A stretch of 64,000 bases of DNA from Streptomyces sp. MUM 2J (GTDB taxonomy: Bacteria > Actinomycetota > Actinomycetes > Streptomycetales > Streptomycetaceae): contig NZ_JADWYM010000007.1 of assembly GCF_022414535.1 (NCBI RefSeq), positions 148,786 through 212,785 on the forward strand, written 5' to 3'. A program made the position numbers and the translations under genes. This document shows positions 35,129 through 43,530 of this stretch, piece by piece. The notes below the pieces were generated by a model. That model worked only from the letters and a program-made list of their open reading frames with translations. It did not search any database and was not told where the DNA came from. The stretch's first letter is position 1. Every line of letters starts with the position of its first letter.

Positions 35129-36199
35129 TCAGGCGCCCGAGCCCAGCACCTTTGCCAGGTCGTAGCGGACCGGCTCGTCCAGCTGCCCGTAGGTGCAGCT
35201 CTGCGGGGTGCGATCCGCACGCCAGCGGCGGAAACGGGCCGTGTGCCGGAAGCGCACGCCGTTCTCCATGTGGTCGTACGCCACCTCGGCCACCCGCTCC
35301 GGGCGCAGTGGCACCCATGACAGGTCCTTCCTGCCCGACCAGCGGCTCGGTGCCCCCGGCAGACGGGCCCGCTCATGGGCGTCCTCCTCCGACCAGGCCG
35401 CCCACGGGTGCCCCGCCGCGTCCTCCATCCGCAGCGGCTCCAGTTCCTCGACGAGTTCGGCGCGCCTCTTCATCGGGAACGCCGCCGAGACGCCCACGTG
35501 CTGGAGGGCGCCCTGCTCGTCGTACAGGCCGAGCAGCAGGGAGCCGACCACCGGGCCGGACTTGTGGAAGCGGTACCCCGCGACGACCACGTCCGCCGTG
35601 CGCTCGTGCTTGATCTTGAACATGGCGCGCTGGTCCTGGCGGTAGCGCAGCGTGAGCGGCTTGGCGATCACGCCGTCGAGTCCGGCGCCCTCGTACTGCT
35701 CGAACCAGCGCCGTGCCACGTCGATGTCGGTGGTCGCCGGTGCCAGGTGCACCGGAGGCGAGACCTCACGGAGCGCAAGCGTCAGCAGGGCCCGCCGATC
35801 GGCCAGCGGCACGTCGAGGAGGGAGTCGTCGTCGAGTGCCAGCAGGTCGAAGGCGATGAAGGAGGCCGGGGTCCGCTGCGCGAGGGTCCGCACACGGGAG
35901 TCGGCGGGGTGGATGCGCTCGGTGAGCGCGTCGAAGTCCAGGTGCCCCTCCCGGGCGATCACGATCTCCCCGTCCAGCACGCAGCGCGTCGGCACCCGCT
36001 CCTCCAGTGCCGCCACCAGCTCGGGAAAGTACCTGGTCAGGGGCTTTCCTGTGCGGCTGCCGAGCTCCACCTCCGCGCCGTCGCGGAACACGATCGCGCG
36101 GAACCCGTCCCACTTCGCCTCGTACTGCATGCCCGGCGGGATCTTCGCCACCGACTTGGCGAGCATCGGCTTCACAGGAGGCATCACCGGCAGATCCAT
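35129..36199 (-). CDS. ATP-dependent DNA ligase (LigC/LigD-ligase type)
   Basis: A 356-aa enzyme that seals nicks and ends using ATP. The adenylated lysine is K29 in motif I (YEAKWDGFR). Other nucleotidyltransferase motifs are VLDGEIVI, FIAFDLLALD, GLDGVIAK and MFKIKHERTADVVV. An OB-fold domain follows with FRHTARFRRWR. It lacks the polymerase and nuclease parts of LigD. The polymerase domain gene lies divergently 73 bases away, so the two probably act together in bacterial non-homologous end joining. No Ku gene is seen in the window. Confidence 0.93.
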   Translation of the reverse strand: MDLPVMPPVKPMLAKSVAKIPPGMQYEAKWDGFRAIVFRDGAEVELGSRTGKPLTRYFPELVAALEERVPTRCVLDGEIVIAREGHLDFDALTERIHPADSRVRTLAQRTPASFIAFDLLALDDDSLLDVPLADRRALLTLALREVSPPVHLAPATTDIDVARRWFEQYEGAGLDGVIAKPLTLRYRQDQRAMFKIKHERTADVVVAGYRFHKSGPVVGSLLLGLYDEQGALQHVGVSAAFPMKRRAELVEELEPLRMEDAAGHPWAAWSEEDAHERARLPGAPSRWSGRKDLSWVPLRPERVAEVAYDHMENGVRFRHTARFRRWRADRTPQSCTYGQLDEPVRYDLAKVLGSGA

Positions 36200-36260
36200 G
36201 CTCCGATTCTGCGGTGATACAGCGCTGTACGCCCGGTATGCGCGGTGTGCGGGGTGCGCC

Positions 36261-36266
36261 TACCGT
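36261..36266 (+). promoter_or_regulatory. -10 box TACCGT of the leaderless PolDom transcript
   Basis: TACCGT ends 6 bases before the ATG at 36273, with no Shine-Dalgarno sequence between. Confidence 0.5.
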
Positions 36267-36272
36267 GGCCGC

Positions 36273-37304
36273 ATGGGTGACGCGGTGGAACTGAAGGCGG
36301 GCGGCCGGACCGTGCGGCTGTCCCACCCGGACAAGGTCTACTTCCCGGCGCGCGGCTACACCAAGCTGGATCTCGCGCGGTACTACCTGGCCGTCGGACC
36401 GGGCATCCTGCGGGCCCTGAGGGACCGGCCCACCACCCTGGAGCGCCACCCCGACGGTGTCACCGGAGAGTGGTTCTACCAGAAGCGGGCCCCGAAGCAC
36501 ATGCCCGACTGGATCCCCACCGCGCACATCACCTTTCCCAGCGGGCGCAGCGCCGACGAGATGTGCCCGACGGAGGAGGCCGCCGTCGTGTGGGCCGCCC
36601 AGTACGGCACCCTCACCTTCCACCCCTGGCCGGTGCGCCGCGACGACGTCGACCGGCCCGACGAGCTCCGCATCGACCTGGACCCGCAGCCCGGCACCGA
36701 GTACGCCGACGCCGTCCGCGCCGCCGGTGAGCTGCGCACCGTCCTCCAGGAGTTCGGCGGGCTTCGAGGCTGGCCCAAGACGTCCGGGGGACGCGGCCTG
36801 CACGTCTTCGTGCCGATCGAGCCGCGGTGGACCTTCGCGCAGGTCCGCCGGGCCGCCATCGCGGTGGGACGGGAACTGGAGCGGCGCATGCCGGACCGGG
36901 TCACGACCAGGTGGTGGAAGGAGGAGCGGGGCGAGAAGATCTTCGTGGACTACAACCAGACCGCGCGGGACCGCACCATAGCCTCCGCCTACTCCGTACG
37001 CCCCCGCCCGCACGCCCCGGTCTCCGCGCCCCTGCGCTGGCACGAGGTCGACGACGCCCACCCCCGTGACTTCGACCTCGCCACCATGCCCGCCCGCTTC
37101 GCCGAACTGGGCGACGTCCACGCCGACATGGACGACCACCACTTCCACCTGGACGCCCTCCTCGAACTGGCCGCCAAGGACGAGCGCGACCACGGACTGG
37201 GTGATCTGCCCTATCCGCCCGAACACCCGAAGATGCCGGGCGAGCCGAAGCGGGTGCAGCCGAGCCGGGCCAGGAAGGACGAGCCGGCAGCCGGTGGGTC
37301 ATGA
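36273..37304 (+). CDS. LigD-type DNA polymerase/primase domain protein (PolDom)
   Basis: A 343-aa stand-alone primase-polymerase of the AEP superfamily that fills gaps during end joining with NTPs or dNTPs. The fold begins with VRLSHPDKVYFP. The metal ligands are in RID135LD137P, and the family block KTSGGRGLHVFVPI follows. A C-terminal part with DFDLATMPARFAELGD and a basic tail closes it. There is no ribosome site, but TACCGT lies 6 bases before the ATG, so the mRNA is probably leaderless. It is divergent from the DNA ligase. Confidence 0.93.
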   Translation: MGDAVELKAGGRTVRLSHPDKVYFPARGYTKLDLARYYLAVGPGILRALRDRPTTLERHPDGVTGEWFYQKRAPKHMPDWIPTAHITFPSGRSADEMCPTEEAAVVWAAQYGTLTFHPWPVRRDDVDRPDELRIDLDPQPGTEYADAVRAAGELRTVLQEFGGLRGWPKTSGGRGLHVFVPIEPRWTFAQVRRAAIAVGRELERRMPDRVTTRWWKEERGEKIFVDYNQTARDRTIASAYSVRPRPHAPVSAPLRWHEVDDAHPRDFDLATMPARFAELGDVHADMDDHHFHLDALLELAAKDERDHGLGDLPYPPEHPKMPGEPKRVQPSRARKDEPAAGGS

Positions 37305-37308
37305 GGGT

Positions 37309-37665
37309 GTGACCCGTCCGAGTCCGGGGGCCGACGAGCCGGGCACGCAGCAACTCGCCGCCGACCCGCCGACCGCCGGGCTCCTCGTCGTCGACGACCG
37401 TGACCCGCCGGCACGCACCGGCGCGCCGGCAGCGGCCGGTCTGCCCGGCTCGGCCGCCGACGCGGCCCTCGCCGGGGTGCTGCGGGGTGGACGCCCCTGC
37501 CGTTCCGGCCCCGCGACCCGCCCGGTCCACGCCCCCGTCGGCCCGCCCTGGCGGGATCTCACCGTCGCCCGGGTGGCGTACGAGCGGGCCGAGCGGGAGC
37601 AGACGGGCCACCGGGTGGAGCTGCCGGGCCGAGCCGAGGTCACTCCTGTGGCGACGCGCTCCTGA
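37309..37665 (+). CDS. Hypothetical 118-aa protein
   Basis: A GTG-started frame 4 bases after the PolDom stop. Nearly every third codon position is G or C, as in the true genes around it. The N-terminal half is Ala/Gly/Pro-rich (AAGLPGSAADAALAGVLRGG). The C-terminal part looks structured (PPWRDLTVARVAYERAERE, TGHRVEL). It overlaps the end of the convergent VOC gene by 26 bases. I recognise no domain, and GTG ribosome site support is weak. Confidence 0.4.
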   Translation: MTRPSPGADEPGTQQLAADPPTAGLLVVDDRDPPARTGAPAAAGLPGSAADAALAGVLRGGRPCRSGPATRPVHAPVGPPWRDLTVARVAYERAEREQTGHRVELPGRAEVTPVATRS

Positions 37666-38425
37666 TCACCGCGAAGCGGGCGCCGTACGGGTCGGCCAGC
37701 TTCGCGATACGGCCGACGCTCTCGAAGTCGGTGGGCTGCATCCGGACCGTGCCGCCCAGCTCCCGCGCCGTGGCCACGACGCCGTCCGGGTCCGGCACCT
37801 CGAAGTACGGCAGCCAGTACGCGTCCGGTTCCGACGGGTCGTCGGCCAGTGGCACGAACCCGCCGAACATGGTGTCCTGTCCGCCTCCCGCCGGATTGAC
37901 ACAGGTGTAGGTGCCGCCGGGGAACGGCACCGCCGAGGTCTCCAGCCCCAGTGCCGCGCGGTAGAAGGCGGCGGCCGCCGCGATGTCCGGCGTGTACAGC
38001 TCGACCCAGCACAGCGAGCCGGGGTCGCCGGCCACGTCGACGCCCTTGGTCCGCCCGGGCTGCCAGATCCCGAACGGCACGCCCGCCTGATCGGCCAGGA
38101 GCGCCATGTGGCCCTGGTCCATCACCTCCATGGGCTGCACCAGCACCCGGCCGTGCGCCTGCTCGGCGGACTTGGCCGTGGCCTGTGCGTCGGGGCTCTG
38201 GAAGTACACGGTCCAGGACGGCGGGCCCTGTTCCGGCGTGGTCTGCATCCCGCCCGCCACGGTCTTCCCGTCCAGCTGGAAGAAGCCGTAGCCGCCGGCC
38301 TCCGGGCCCCCGGACCGGAACTGCCAGCCGAAGAGCGCGCCGTAGAAACGGGTGGCGCCCTCGATGTCGCGGGTGCCGACGTCGACCCAGTTCGGCGCAC
38401 CGTCGACAAATCGGTTGGTGAGCAT
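37640..38425 (-). CDS. VOC (glyoxalase-like) family protein with two domains
   Basis: A 261-aa cytosolic protein made of two vicinal-oxygen-chelate modules: residues about 12-120 (NWVDVGTRDIEGATRFYGAL) and about 130-255 (CWVELYTPDIAAAAAFYRAA). Each has the FYG/FYR and E-x-x pattern of small VOC proteins often annotated as hydrolases or antibiotic-binding proteins. The ATG at 38425 follows GGAGGG. The ligand is unknown. Confidence 0.88.
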   Translation of the reverse strand: MLTNRFVDGAPNWVDVGTRDIEGATRFYGALFGWQFRSGGPEAGGYGFFQLDGKTVAGGMQTTPEQGPPSWTVYFQSPDAQATAKSAEQAHGRVLVQPMEVMDQGHMALLADQAGVPFGIWQPGRTKGVDVAGDPGSLCWVELYTPDIAAAAAFYRAALGLETSAVPFPGGTYTCVNPAGGGQDTMFGGFVPLADDPSEPDAYWLPYFEVPDPDGVVATARELGGTVRMQPTDFESVGRIAKLADPYGARFAVIRSASPQE

Positions 38426-38644
38426 GTTCGCCCTCCCTCTCTTCGAAGGGGTCGCGTTGCCTGCTCTGCCGAGTCTCGCACCGCCCACTGACAGCCGCCG
38501 CCGCAGCGCGTCGGCGCGCCGCCGTGCGGGGGTGCCCGTACGGGCGGCATCATCGGCCGGCCGGGGAAACCACGGGGGCGGTGCAGGCCTCGCGTTGATC
38601 ACTTGTTGAGCGAACGTTTCGTTTCGTCGGCGAAGCTCACGGTC

Positions 38645-38893
38645 ATGCACATCGACACGATTCCCGCACCCACCGGTCCTGCCTGGCAGCAGGACGCGTT
38701 GTGCGCGCAGACAGGGGGCGACTTCTTCTTCCCCGAGCCCGGCAGCTCCGTACGCGAGGCGAAGCGGATCTGCGGTCGGTGCCCGATCCGCTCGGCCTGT
38801 CTGGAGTACGCCCTGGAGCACGACGAGCGCTTCGGTGTCTGGGGCGGCCTGTCCGAGAAGGAGCGCCTGGCGCTGCGTCGCGCCGCGCGTTGA
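38645..38893 (+). CDS. wblJ: WhiB-like iron-sulfur transcription factor
   Basis: An 82-aa Wbl protein that binds a [4Fe-4S] cluster through Cys20, Cys43, Cys46 and Cys52 (CGRCPIRSAC). The conserved turn GVWGGLSEKER follows at 64-74, and a short basic tail (LRRAAR) ends it. Such proteins partner the housekeeping sigma factor in Actinobacteria. The ATG at 38645 begins the usual Wbl N-terminus; a ribosome site is weak, and a TTG at 38603 would add 14 residues. The name wblJ rests on size and gene order and is tentative. Confidence 0.85.
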   Translation: MHIDTIPAPTGPAWQQDALCAQTGGDFFFPEPGSSVREAKRICGRCPIRSACLEYALEHDERFGVWGGLSEKERLALRRAAR

Positions 38894-39347
38894 GCGCCGC
38901 GCTGCGGATGCGACCGATCGGCCGCGTCCGGCGCGGCGGGAGCCCGGCGGGGGCGCTTGGGGGCGGTCTGTCCGGCTGCCCACCCCTCACGGCACGGCCG
39001 ACCGGGGGCTCGGGCCGCGCTGCCCGGCGGCCCGCGGGCTGCTCCGCCGGCCGGGAACGGCTCCGTCCTCCGCCCGGGGCGCGGGCGTGAAGCGCAGGGC
39101 GGAGGCCCTCCAGGGAGCCGTGGGCCGCCGAACGGGTGGCCGGGTCCGGACGGGGCTCCGGGGCGGGCGGGGCTCCGGGGCGGGCGGGGCGGGCGGCCCT
39201 CCCCGCCGGGGTGCCGGGTGTCCGTCCCGGTCGCAGGGAACAGCGTGCGCCGCTTCCGGGTGCCCCGCGGGCCCCGCGGACGTCCCGGGCCGCGCTCACC
39301 GCTCTCGCGGGCCCGCCGCGGTCCGGTCCGGTCCGCGTCCGGCCGCG
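38894..39347. other. Gene-free GC-rich region with G-rich tandem repeat
   Basis: No gene is seen in 454 bases between the convergent WhiB-like and desaturase genes. Two exact copies of a 17-bp unit GGGGCTCCGGGGCGGGC lie at 39152-39168 and 39169-39185, followed by more GGGGCGGGC. This run could form G-quadruplexes. Confidence 0.6.
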
Positions 39348-40322
39348 TCAGCGGCCGGCGCGCGCGGCCATCCGGGCCTTGCGGGCGGCGAGCCGCTCGT
39401 CGAACTTCGTGGCCTCCGCGTCCAGCCCGCCCATGAACAGACCCAGTTCCTCCTGCGCCTGCTGTCCCTCGGGGCCGAGGCCGTCGATGTCCATGATCTT
39501 CAGGAAGCGCAGCACCGGCTGGAGGACGTCGTCGTGGTGGATGCGCAGGTTGTAGACCTCGCCGATCGCCATCTGCGCGGCTGCCCGCTCGAAGCCGGGA
39601 ATGCCGTGGCCGGGCATCCGGAAGTTGACGACCACGTCCCGCACCGCCTGCATGGTCGGGTCGGGGGCGATCTCGAAGGCGGCCTTCAGCAGGTTCCGGT
39701 AGAAGACCATGTGCAGGTTCTCGTCGGTCGCGATGCGGGCCAGCATGCGGTCGCAGACCGGGTCGCCCGACTGGTGTCCGGTGTTGCGGTGCGAGATGCG
39801 GGTGGCCAGCTCCTGGAAGGCGACGTAGGCGACGGAGTGGAGCATCGAGTGCCGGTTGTCGGACTCGAAGCCCTCGCTCATGTGCGACATACGGAAACGT
39901 TCCAGCTCTTCCGGGTCCACTGCCCGGGAGGCCAGCAGGTAGTCGCGCATGACGATGCCGTGCCGGCCCTCCTCGGCGGTCCAGCGGTGCACCCAGGTGC
40001 CCCAGGCGCCGTCGCGGCCGAAGAGGCTGGCGATCTCGTGGTGGTAGCTGGGCAGGTTGTCCTCGGTCAGCAGGTTCACCACGAGTGCGGTCCTGCCGAT
40101 GTCGGTGACCTTCGACTGCTCCTTGTCCCAGGCCTCGCCGTCCTCGAAGAAGGCGGGGAAGTTGCGGCCGTCGCCCCAGGGCACGTAGTCGTGCGGCATC
40201 CAGTCCCTGGCGGCCTTCAGGTGACGGTTCAGCTCCTTCTCGACCACTTCCTCCAGCGCGTACAGCAGCCGGGCGTCGGTCCAGACGGCGGGGCTGCCGA
40301 GGTGAGGAGAGGTGAACGTCAC
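39348..40322 (-). CDS. Acyl-ACP desaturase (diiron)
   Basis: A 324-aa soluble ferritin-like enzyme of the acyl-[acyl-carrier-protein] desaturase family, which introduces a cis double bond into fatty acyl chains. The diiron motifs are E117-E118-G-R-H121 and D-E201-N-L-H204, with other ligands in helix 1 (LLTEDNLPSYHHEI). It starts with GTG, preceded by TGGAG at 6 bases. Three direct 15-bp operator-like repeats lie upstream, so transcription is probably repressed in response to acyl chains. It would adjust membrane fluidity. Confidence 0.93.
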   Translation of the reverse strand: MTFTSPHLGSPAVWTDARLLYALEEVVEKELNRHLKAARDWMPHDYVPWGDGRNFPAFFEDGEAWDKEQSKVTDIGRTALVVNLLTEDNLPSYHHEIASLFGRDGAWGTWVHRWTAEEGRHGIVMRDYLLASRAVDPEELERFRMSHMSEGFESDNRHSMLHSVAYVAFQELATRISHRNTGHQSGDPVCDRMLARIATDENLHMVFYRNLLKAAFEIAPDPTMQAVRDVVVNFRMPGHGIPGFERAAAQMAIGEVYNLRIHHDDVLQPVLRFLKIMDIDGLGPEGQQAQEELGLFMGGLDAEATKFDERLAARKARMAARAGR

Positions 40323-40385
40323 GGGAACTCCAGGGGAGGTGGAACGGCAAAACGGAGCGGAATCGTCCGGCGAGCGGTGCCGGAA

Positions 40386-40436
40386 CCTACGGGATCGTAG
40401 GCTACGAGACCGTAGGTTACGAAGCCGTAGGTTAAG
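40386..40436. promoter_or_regulatory. Triple tandem operator with TACG-N4-CGTA cores upstream of the desaturase
   Basis: Three overlapping palindromes, CCTACGggatCGTAGG (40386-40401), CTACGagacCGTAG (40402-40415) and TTACGaagcCGTA (40417-40429), have centres exactly 15 bases apart. On the minus strand they are direct repeats beginning CCTACG. They lie about 65-115 bases before the desaturase start. The core type fits TetR-family repressors. Confidence 0.75.
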
Positions 40437-40545
40437 ATCCGCGTAAAGAGTGCTGATCAGCTAGGGCGGCCAAGGGTGACGCGGGCATGCGGAAGAGCCC
40501 CGGCACCCGCAGGTCCCAGGGCTGAAAGCGGGAAGGCATCACCCG

Positions 40546-41322
40546 TCAGGCGTACAGCTCCCGCAGACGCACCGAGAGACACGTCACACAGCCTTCGAGC
40601 TTCTCGAACTCGCCGATGTCCGCCGTGACCACCTCGAAGCCGAGGTCGGTCAGCAGCTCCGCGGTCTGCGGGGCGCTCGCCGCCATCAGCAGCGTGCTGC
40701 CGCCCAGCAGCACCACGTGGGCGCCGGACTCCTCCGGCACGGCCAGGAACCGCGGGAACAACGCCGGCCGGTCCACCTGGGGGATGTGCCCGATCACCGT
40801 TCCGTCCGGCAGCGCGGTGACCGCCGACTTCAGGTGCAGCACCCTGCTCACCGGCACGGCGACGACCCGTGCCCCGAGCGGCTCGAAGACGGCCCGCAGC
40901 TGCTGCACCCCGGCCGCGTTGGTCCGGCCGCCCCGGCCGACGTAGAGCGTGTCGCCGACCTTCAGCACGTCACCGCCGTCCAGCGTTCCCGGCTCCCAGA
41001 CCCAGTTGACCGAGCAACCCAGCGCCGCCACGGCCTCCTCGACCCCCGCGGTCTCCTCCCGCCGGGACTCGGCACCCGGCCGGGTGATCAGCGCCACGTT
41101 CCTGTACATGACCACCGTGTCCTCGACGAACACGGAGTCCGGGCAGTCGTCGGCGGGCTCCACCTCGAAGGTCTCCCAGCCGTGCCCGTGCAGGGCGGCG
41201 ACATAGGCCTCCCACTGCTCGGCGGCCAGTTCCGCATCGACCTTCTCCCGCTCCCTGTGCGTCACCAGGCCCTCGGCGAGGCGGGGGCCGGGGCGGCGGA
41301 CGAGGGCCTTCTTGCTGGGCAC
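40546..41322 (-). CDS. Dimethylargininase/DDAH-family hydrolase
   Basis: A 258-aa cytosolic member of the amidinotransferase/DDAH family that hydrolyses methylated arginine or related guanidines to citrulline. Substrate-binding acids are in DDCPDSVFVEDT, the catalytic His in LHLKSAVT, and the nucleophilic Cys in the C-terminal GCVTCLS. LDGGDVL and RTNAAGVQQL are further family blocks. GTG at 41322 is chosen because GGAGG lies about 8 bases upstream. Confidence 0.9.
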   Translation of the reverse strand: MPSKKALVRRPGPRLAEGLVTHREREKVDAELAAEQWEAYVAALHGHGWETFEVEPADDCPDSVFVEDTVVMYRNVALITRPGAESRREETAGVEEAVAALGCSVNWVWEPGTLDGGDVLKVGDTLYVGRGGRTNAAGVQQLRAVFEPLGARVVAVPVSRVLHLKSAVTALPDGTVIGHIPQVDRPALFPRFLAVPEESGAHVVLLGGSTLLMAASAPQTAELLTDLGFEVVTADIGEFEKLEGCVTCLSVRLRELYA

Positions 41323-41448
41323 GAGCTGGCCTCCGTATCGACGTGCGGGTCTGCGCAACCCATCATGCGGCACCGGTGGGCCGGGGCGCAGGCCGGGCCC
41401 ACGGGGACCCGGCCCGCGCGGCCGGCCGGTGGGCGCCGGCCCGCGCGG

Positions 41449-43089
41449 TCAGCCGGCGGTCCTGCCCGGATGTTCCCCCGTGGCCCGCCTCAGCGCGCCC
41501 TCCTCCAGCACCAGCCAGCGGGTGATGCCGATCGACTCCAGGAACGGCAGGTCGTGGCTGGCCACGACGAGCGCCCCCGCGTACGACTCCAGGGCCGTGG
41601 TCAGCTGCCGCACGCTGGCCATGTCGAGGTTGTTCGTCGGTTCGTCCAGCATCAGCAGCTGCGGGGCCGGCTCCGCCAGCAGCAACGCCGCCAGTGCCGC
41701 CCGGAAACGCTCTCCGCCGGACAGCGTGGCCACCTGCCGGTCGGCACGGGCACCCCGGAACAGGAAGCGGGCCAGGCGCGCACGGATCCGGTTGTCGGTG
41801 GCGTCCGGAGCGAACCGGGCCACGTTCTGCACGACGGTCAGCTCGTCGTCGAGGATGTCGAGTCGCTGCGGCAGAAAACGCAGTGGAACGTGCACCGCCA
41901 CCTCACCCGAGACCGGCTCCAACTCCCCGGCGATCGTGCGCAGCAGCGTTGTCTTGCCCGCCCCGTTGCGGCCGACCAGCGCGATCCGTTCCGGGCCGCG
42001 CAGCTCCAGCCCGCCGTCGAGGCGAGCGCCGTGCGCCAGGGACAGATCCCGCAGTGTGAGCACCGACCGGCCGGGCGGCACCGCCGTGTACGGCAGGTCG
42101 ACGCGGATCTCGTCGTCGTCCCGTACCGCCTCCACCGCCTCGTCGAGCCGCTGCCTCGCCCCCGCCAGCCGGTCCTCGTGCAGGAGCCGGTGCTTGCCGG
42201 CGGAGACCTGGGCCGCGCGCTTTCTCAGCTTCATCACGGCGCGGGGCTCGCGCTTGGTCTCGTACATCCTGTCGGCGTAGCGCTTGCGCTGCGCCAGCTT
42301 GGAGTGCGCCTCGACCAGTTCGCGCTTCTGCTTCCTCAGGTCCGCCTCGGCGACCCGGAGCATCCGCTCGGCCGCGTCCTGTTCGGCGGCGAGGGCCTCC
42401 TCGTAGTCCGGGAGGTTGCCGCCGTACCAGGTGATCTCCCCGGAACGCAGGTCGGCGATCTGGTCGACCAGGCCGAGCAGTTCCCGGTCGTGGCTGACCA
42501 CGACGAGGACTCCGGACCACGCCTCCAGGGCGGCGTGCAACCGCCTGCGGGCGTACAGGTCCAGGTCGTTGGTGGGCTCGTCGAGGAGCAGCACGTCCGG
42601 GCGGCGCAGCAGCAGTGCGGCCAGCCGAAGCAGCACGGACTCGCCGCCCGACAACTCGCCGATGGTGCGGTCCAGGCCGATGTGGCCGAGGCCGAGTTCG
42701 CCCAGGGTGGCCAGGGCGCGCTCCTCCACGTTCCAGTCGTCGCCGACGCTCTCGAAGTGCTCCTCGCCGACGTCGCCGGACTCGATGGCGTGCAGCGCGG
42801 CACGTCGTTCGGCGATGCCGAGCACCTCGTCGACCCGCAGGGCGGTGTCGAGCGTGACGTTCTGCGGGAGCCACCCGACGTCTCCGGCGACCCGGACGGT
42901 GCCGCCGGCCGGGGCGAGTTCCCCGGCGATCAGCTTCAGCAGGGTCGACTTGCCGGAGCCGTTGACGCCGACGAGCCCGGTCCGGCCGGGGCCGAAGGCG
43001 GCGTCGAGGCCGTCGAGGACGGCGGTGCCGTCGGGCCAGGCGAAGGACAGGGACGTGCACGTGATGGACGGGGACATGGACGCGGACAT
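41449..43089 (-). CDS. ABC-F family ATPase
   Basis: A 546-aa soluble protein with two ATP-binding cassettes and no membrane domain. Cassette 1 has GVNGSGKST, LSGGE and LLLDEPTNDLD. Cassette 2 has GRNGAGKTT, LSGGE and LMLDEPTNNLD with the H-loop ASHD. The cassettes are joined by a charged linker of about 70 residues (RKQKRELVEAHSKLAQRKRY) that reaches into the ribosome in this family. Such proteins protect or remodel ribosomes and often give resistance to macrolides, lincosamides or related drugs. The upstream region is long and may hold an attenuator. Confidence 0.9.
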   Translation of the reverse strand: MSASMSPSITCTSLSFAWPDGTAVLDGLDAAFGPGRTGLVGVNGSGKSTLLKLIAGELAPAGGTVRVAGDVGWLPQNVTLDTALRVDEVLGIAERRAALHAIESGDVGEEHFESVGDDWNVEERALATLGELGLGHIGLDRTIGELSGGESVLLRLAALLLRRPDVLLLDEPTNDLDLYARRRLHAALEAWSGVLVVVSHDRELLGLVDQIADLRSGEITWYGGNLPDYEEALAAEQDAAERMLRVAEADLRKQKRELVEAHSKLAQRKRYADRMYETKREPRAVMKLRKRAAQVSAGKHRLLHEDRLAGARQRLDEAVEAVRDDDEIRVDLPYTAVPPGRSVLTLRDLSLAHGARLDGGLELRGPERIALVGRNGAGKTTLLRTIAGELEPVSGEVAVHVPLRFLPQRLDILDDELTVVQNVARFAPDATDNRIRARLARFLFRGARADRQVATLSGGERFRAALAALLLAEPAPQLLMLDEPTNNLDMASVRQLTTALESYAGALVVASHDLPFLESIGITRWLVLEEGALRRATGEHPGRTAG

Positions 43090-43530
43090 GAGGCCTCGCA
43101 GGTGCGTCGGTGCGGGTCGGGGACGAACACATGTCGAGACACCGCACGGCGGCCACCACGGGGAGGCGGGTCCTGGAGGCAGGGAGCACGGAAGGGCCCC
43201 TGCGCCGGAGGACGGCTCGGACGTCGAGGTCGCACGCCACGTAGACACACTGCACGTGTGTGACGCGGTGTCTCAGAACCTCAGACGAGCAACGTCCTTC
43301 TCCTGTCGACGGCAACAGAACCGAGAGCACCGTACGAAGGGGACTTGTGGGGCGTCAAAGCGTTTTCGGCGGGTCCGCGGACCGTGCCGGGCGGACCCAC
43401 CGAGGGCGCCCGCAGGCGGCGGATCTCCCCCGGCTGCCACCGGCCGCCACCAGCCCGGTCGTGCGGGAGACCGGAAGCCCATGGTTAGCATGGCGGGCGG
43501 ATCGTACTGATCAAGTTGGGGGGGCGGGCG
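43090..43530. other. Divergent leader region between ABC-F and DUF6571 genes
   Basis: These 441 bases hold no clear protein gene. On the minus strand AGGAGAAGG (about 43304-43312) is a ribosome site not tied to the ABC-F start, followed by very short frames and the palindrome CTCGgacgtCGAG near 43215. This suggests a regulatory leader. On the plus strand TAGCAT at 43486-43491 may be the -10 box of the DUF6571 operon. Confidence 0.5.
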
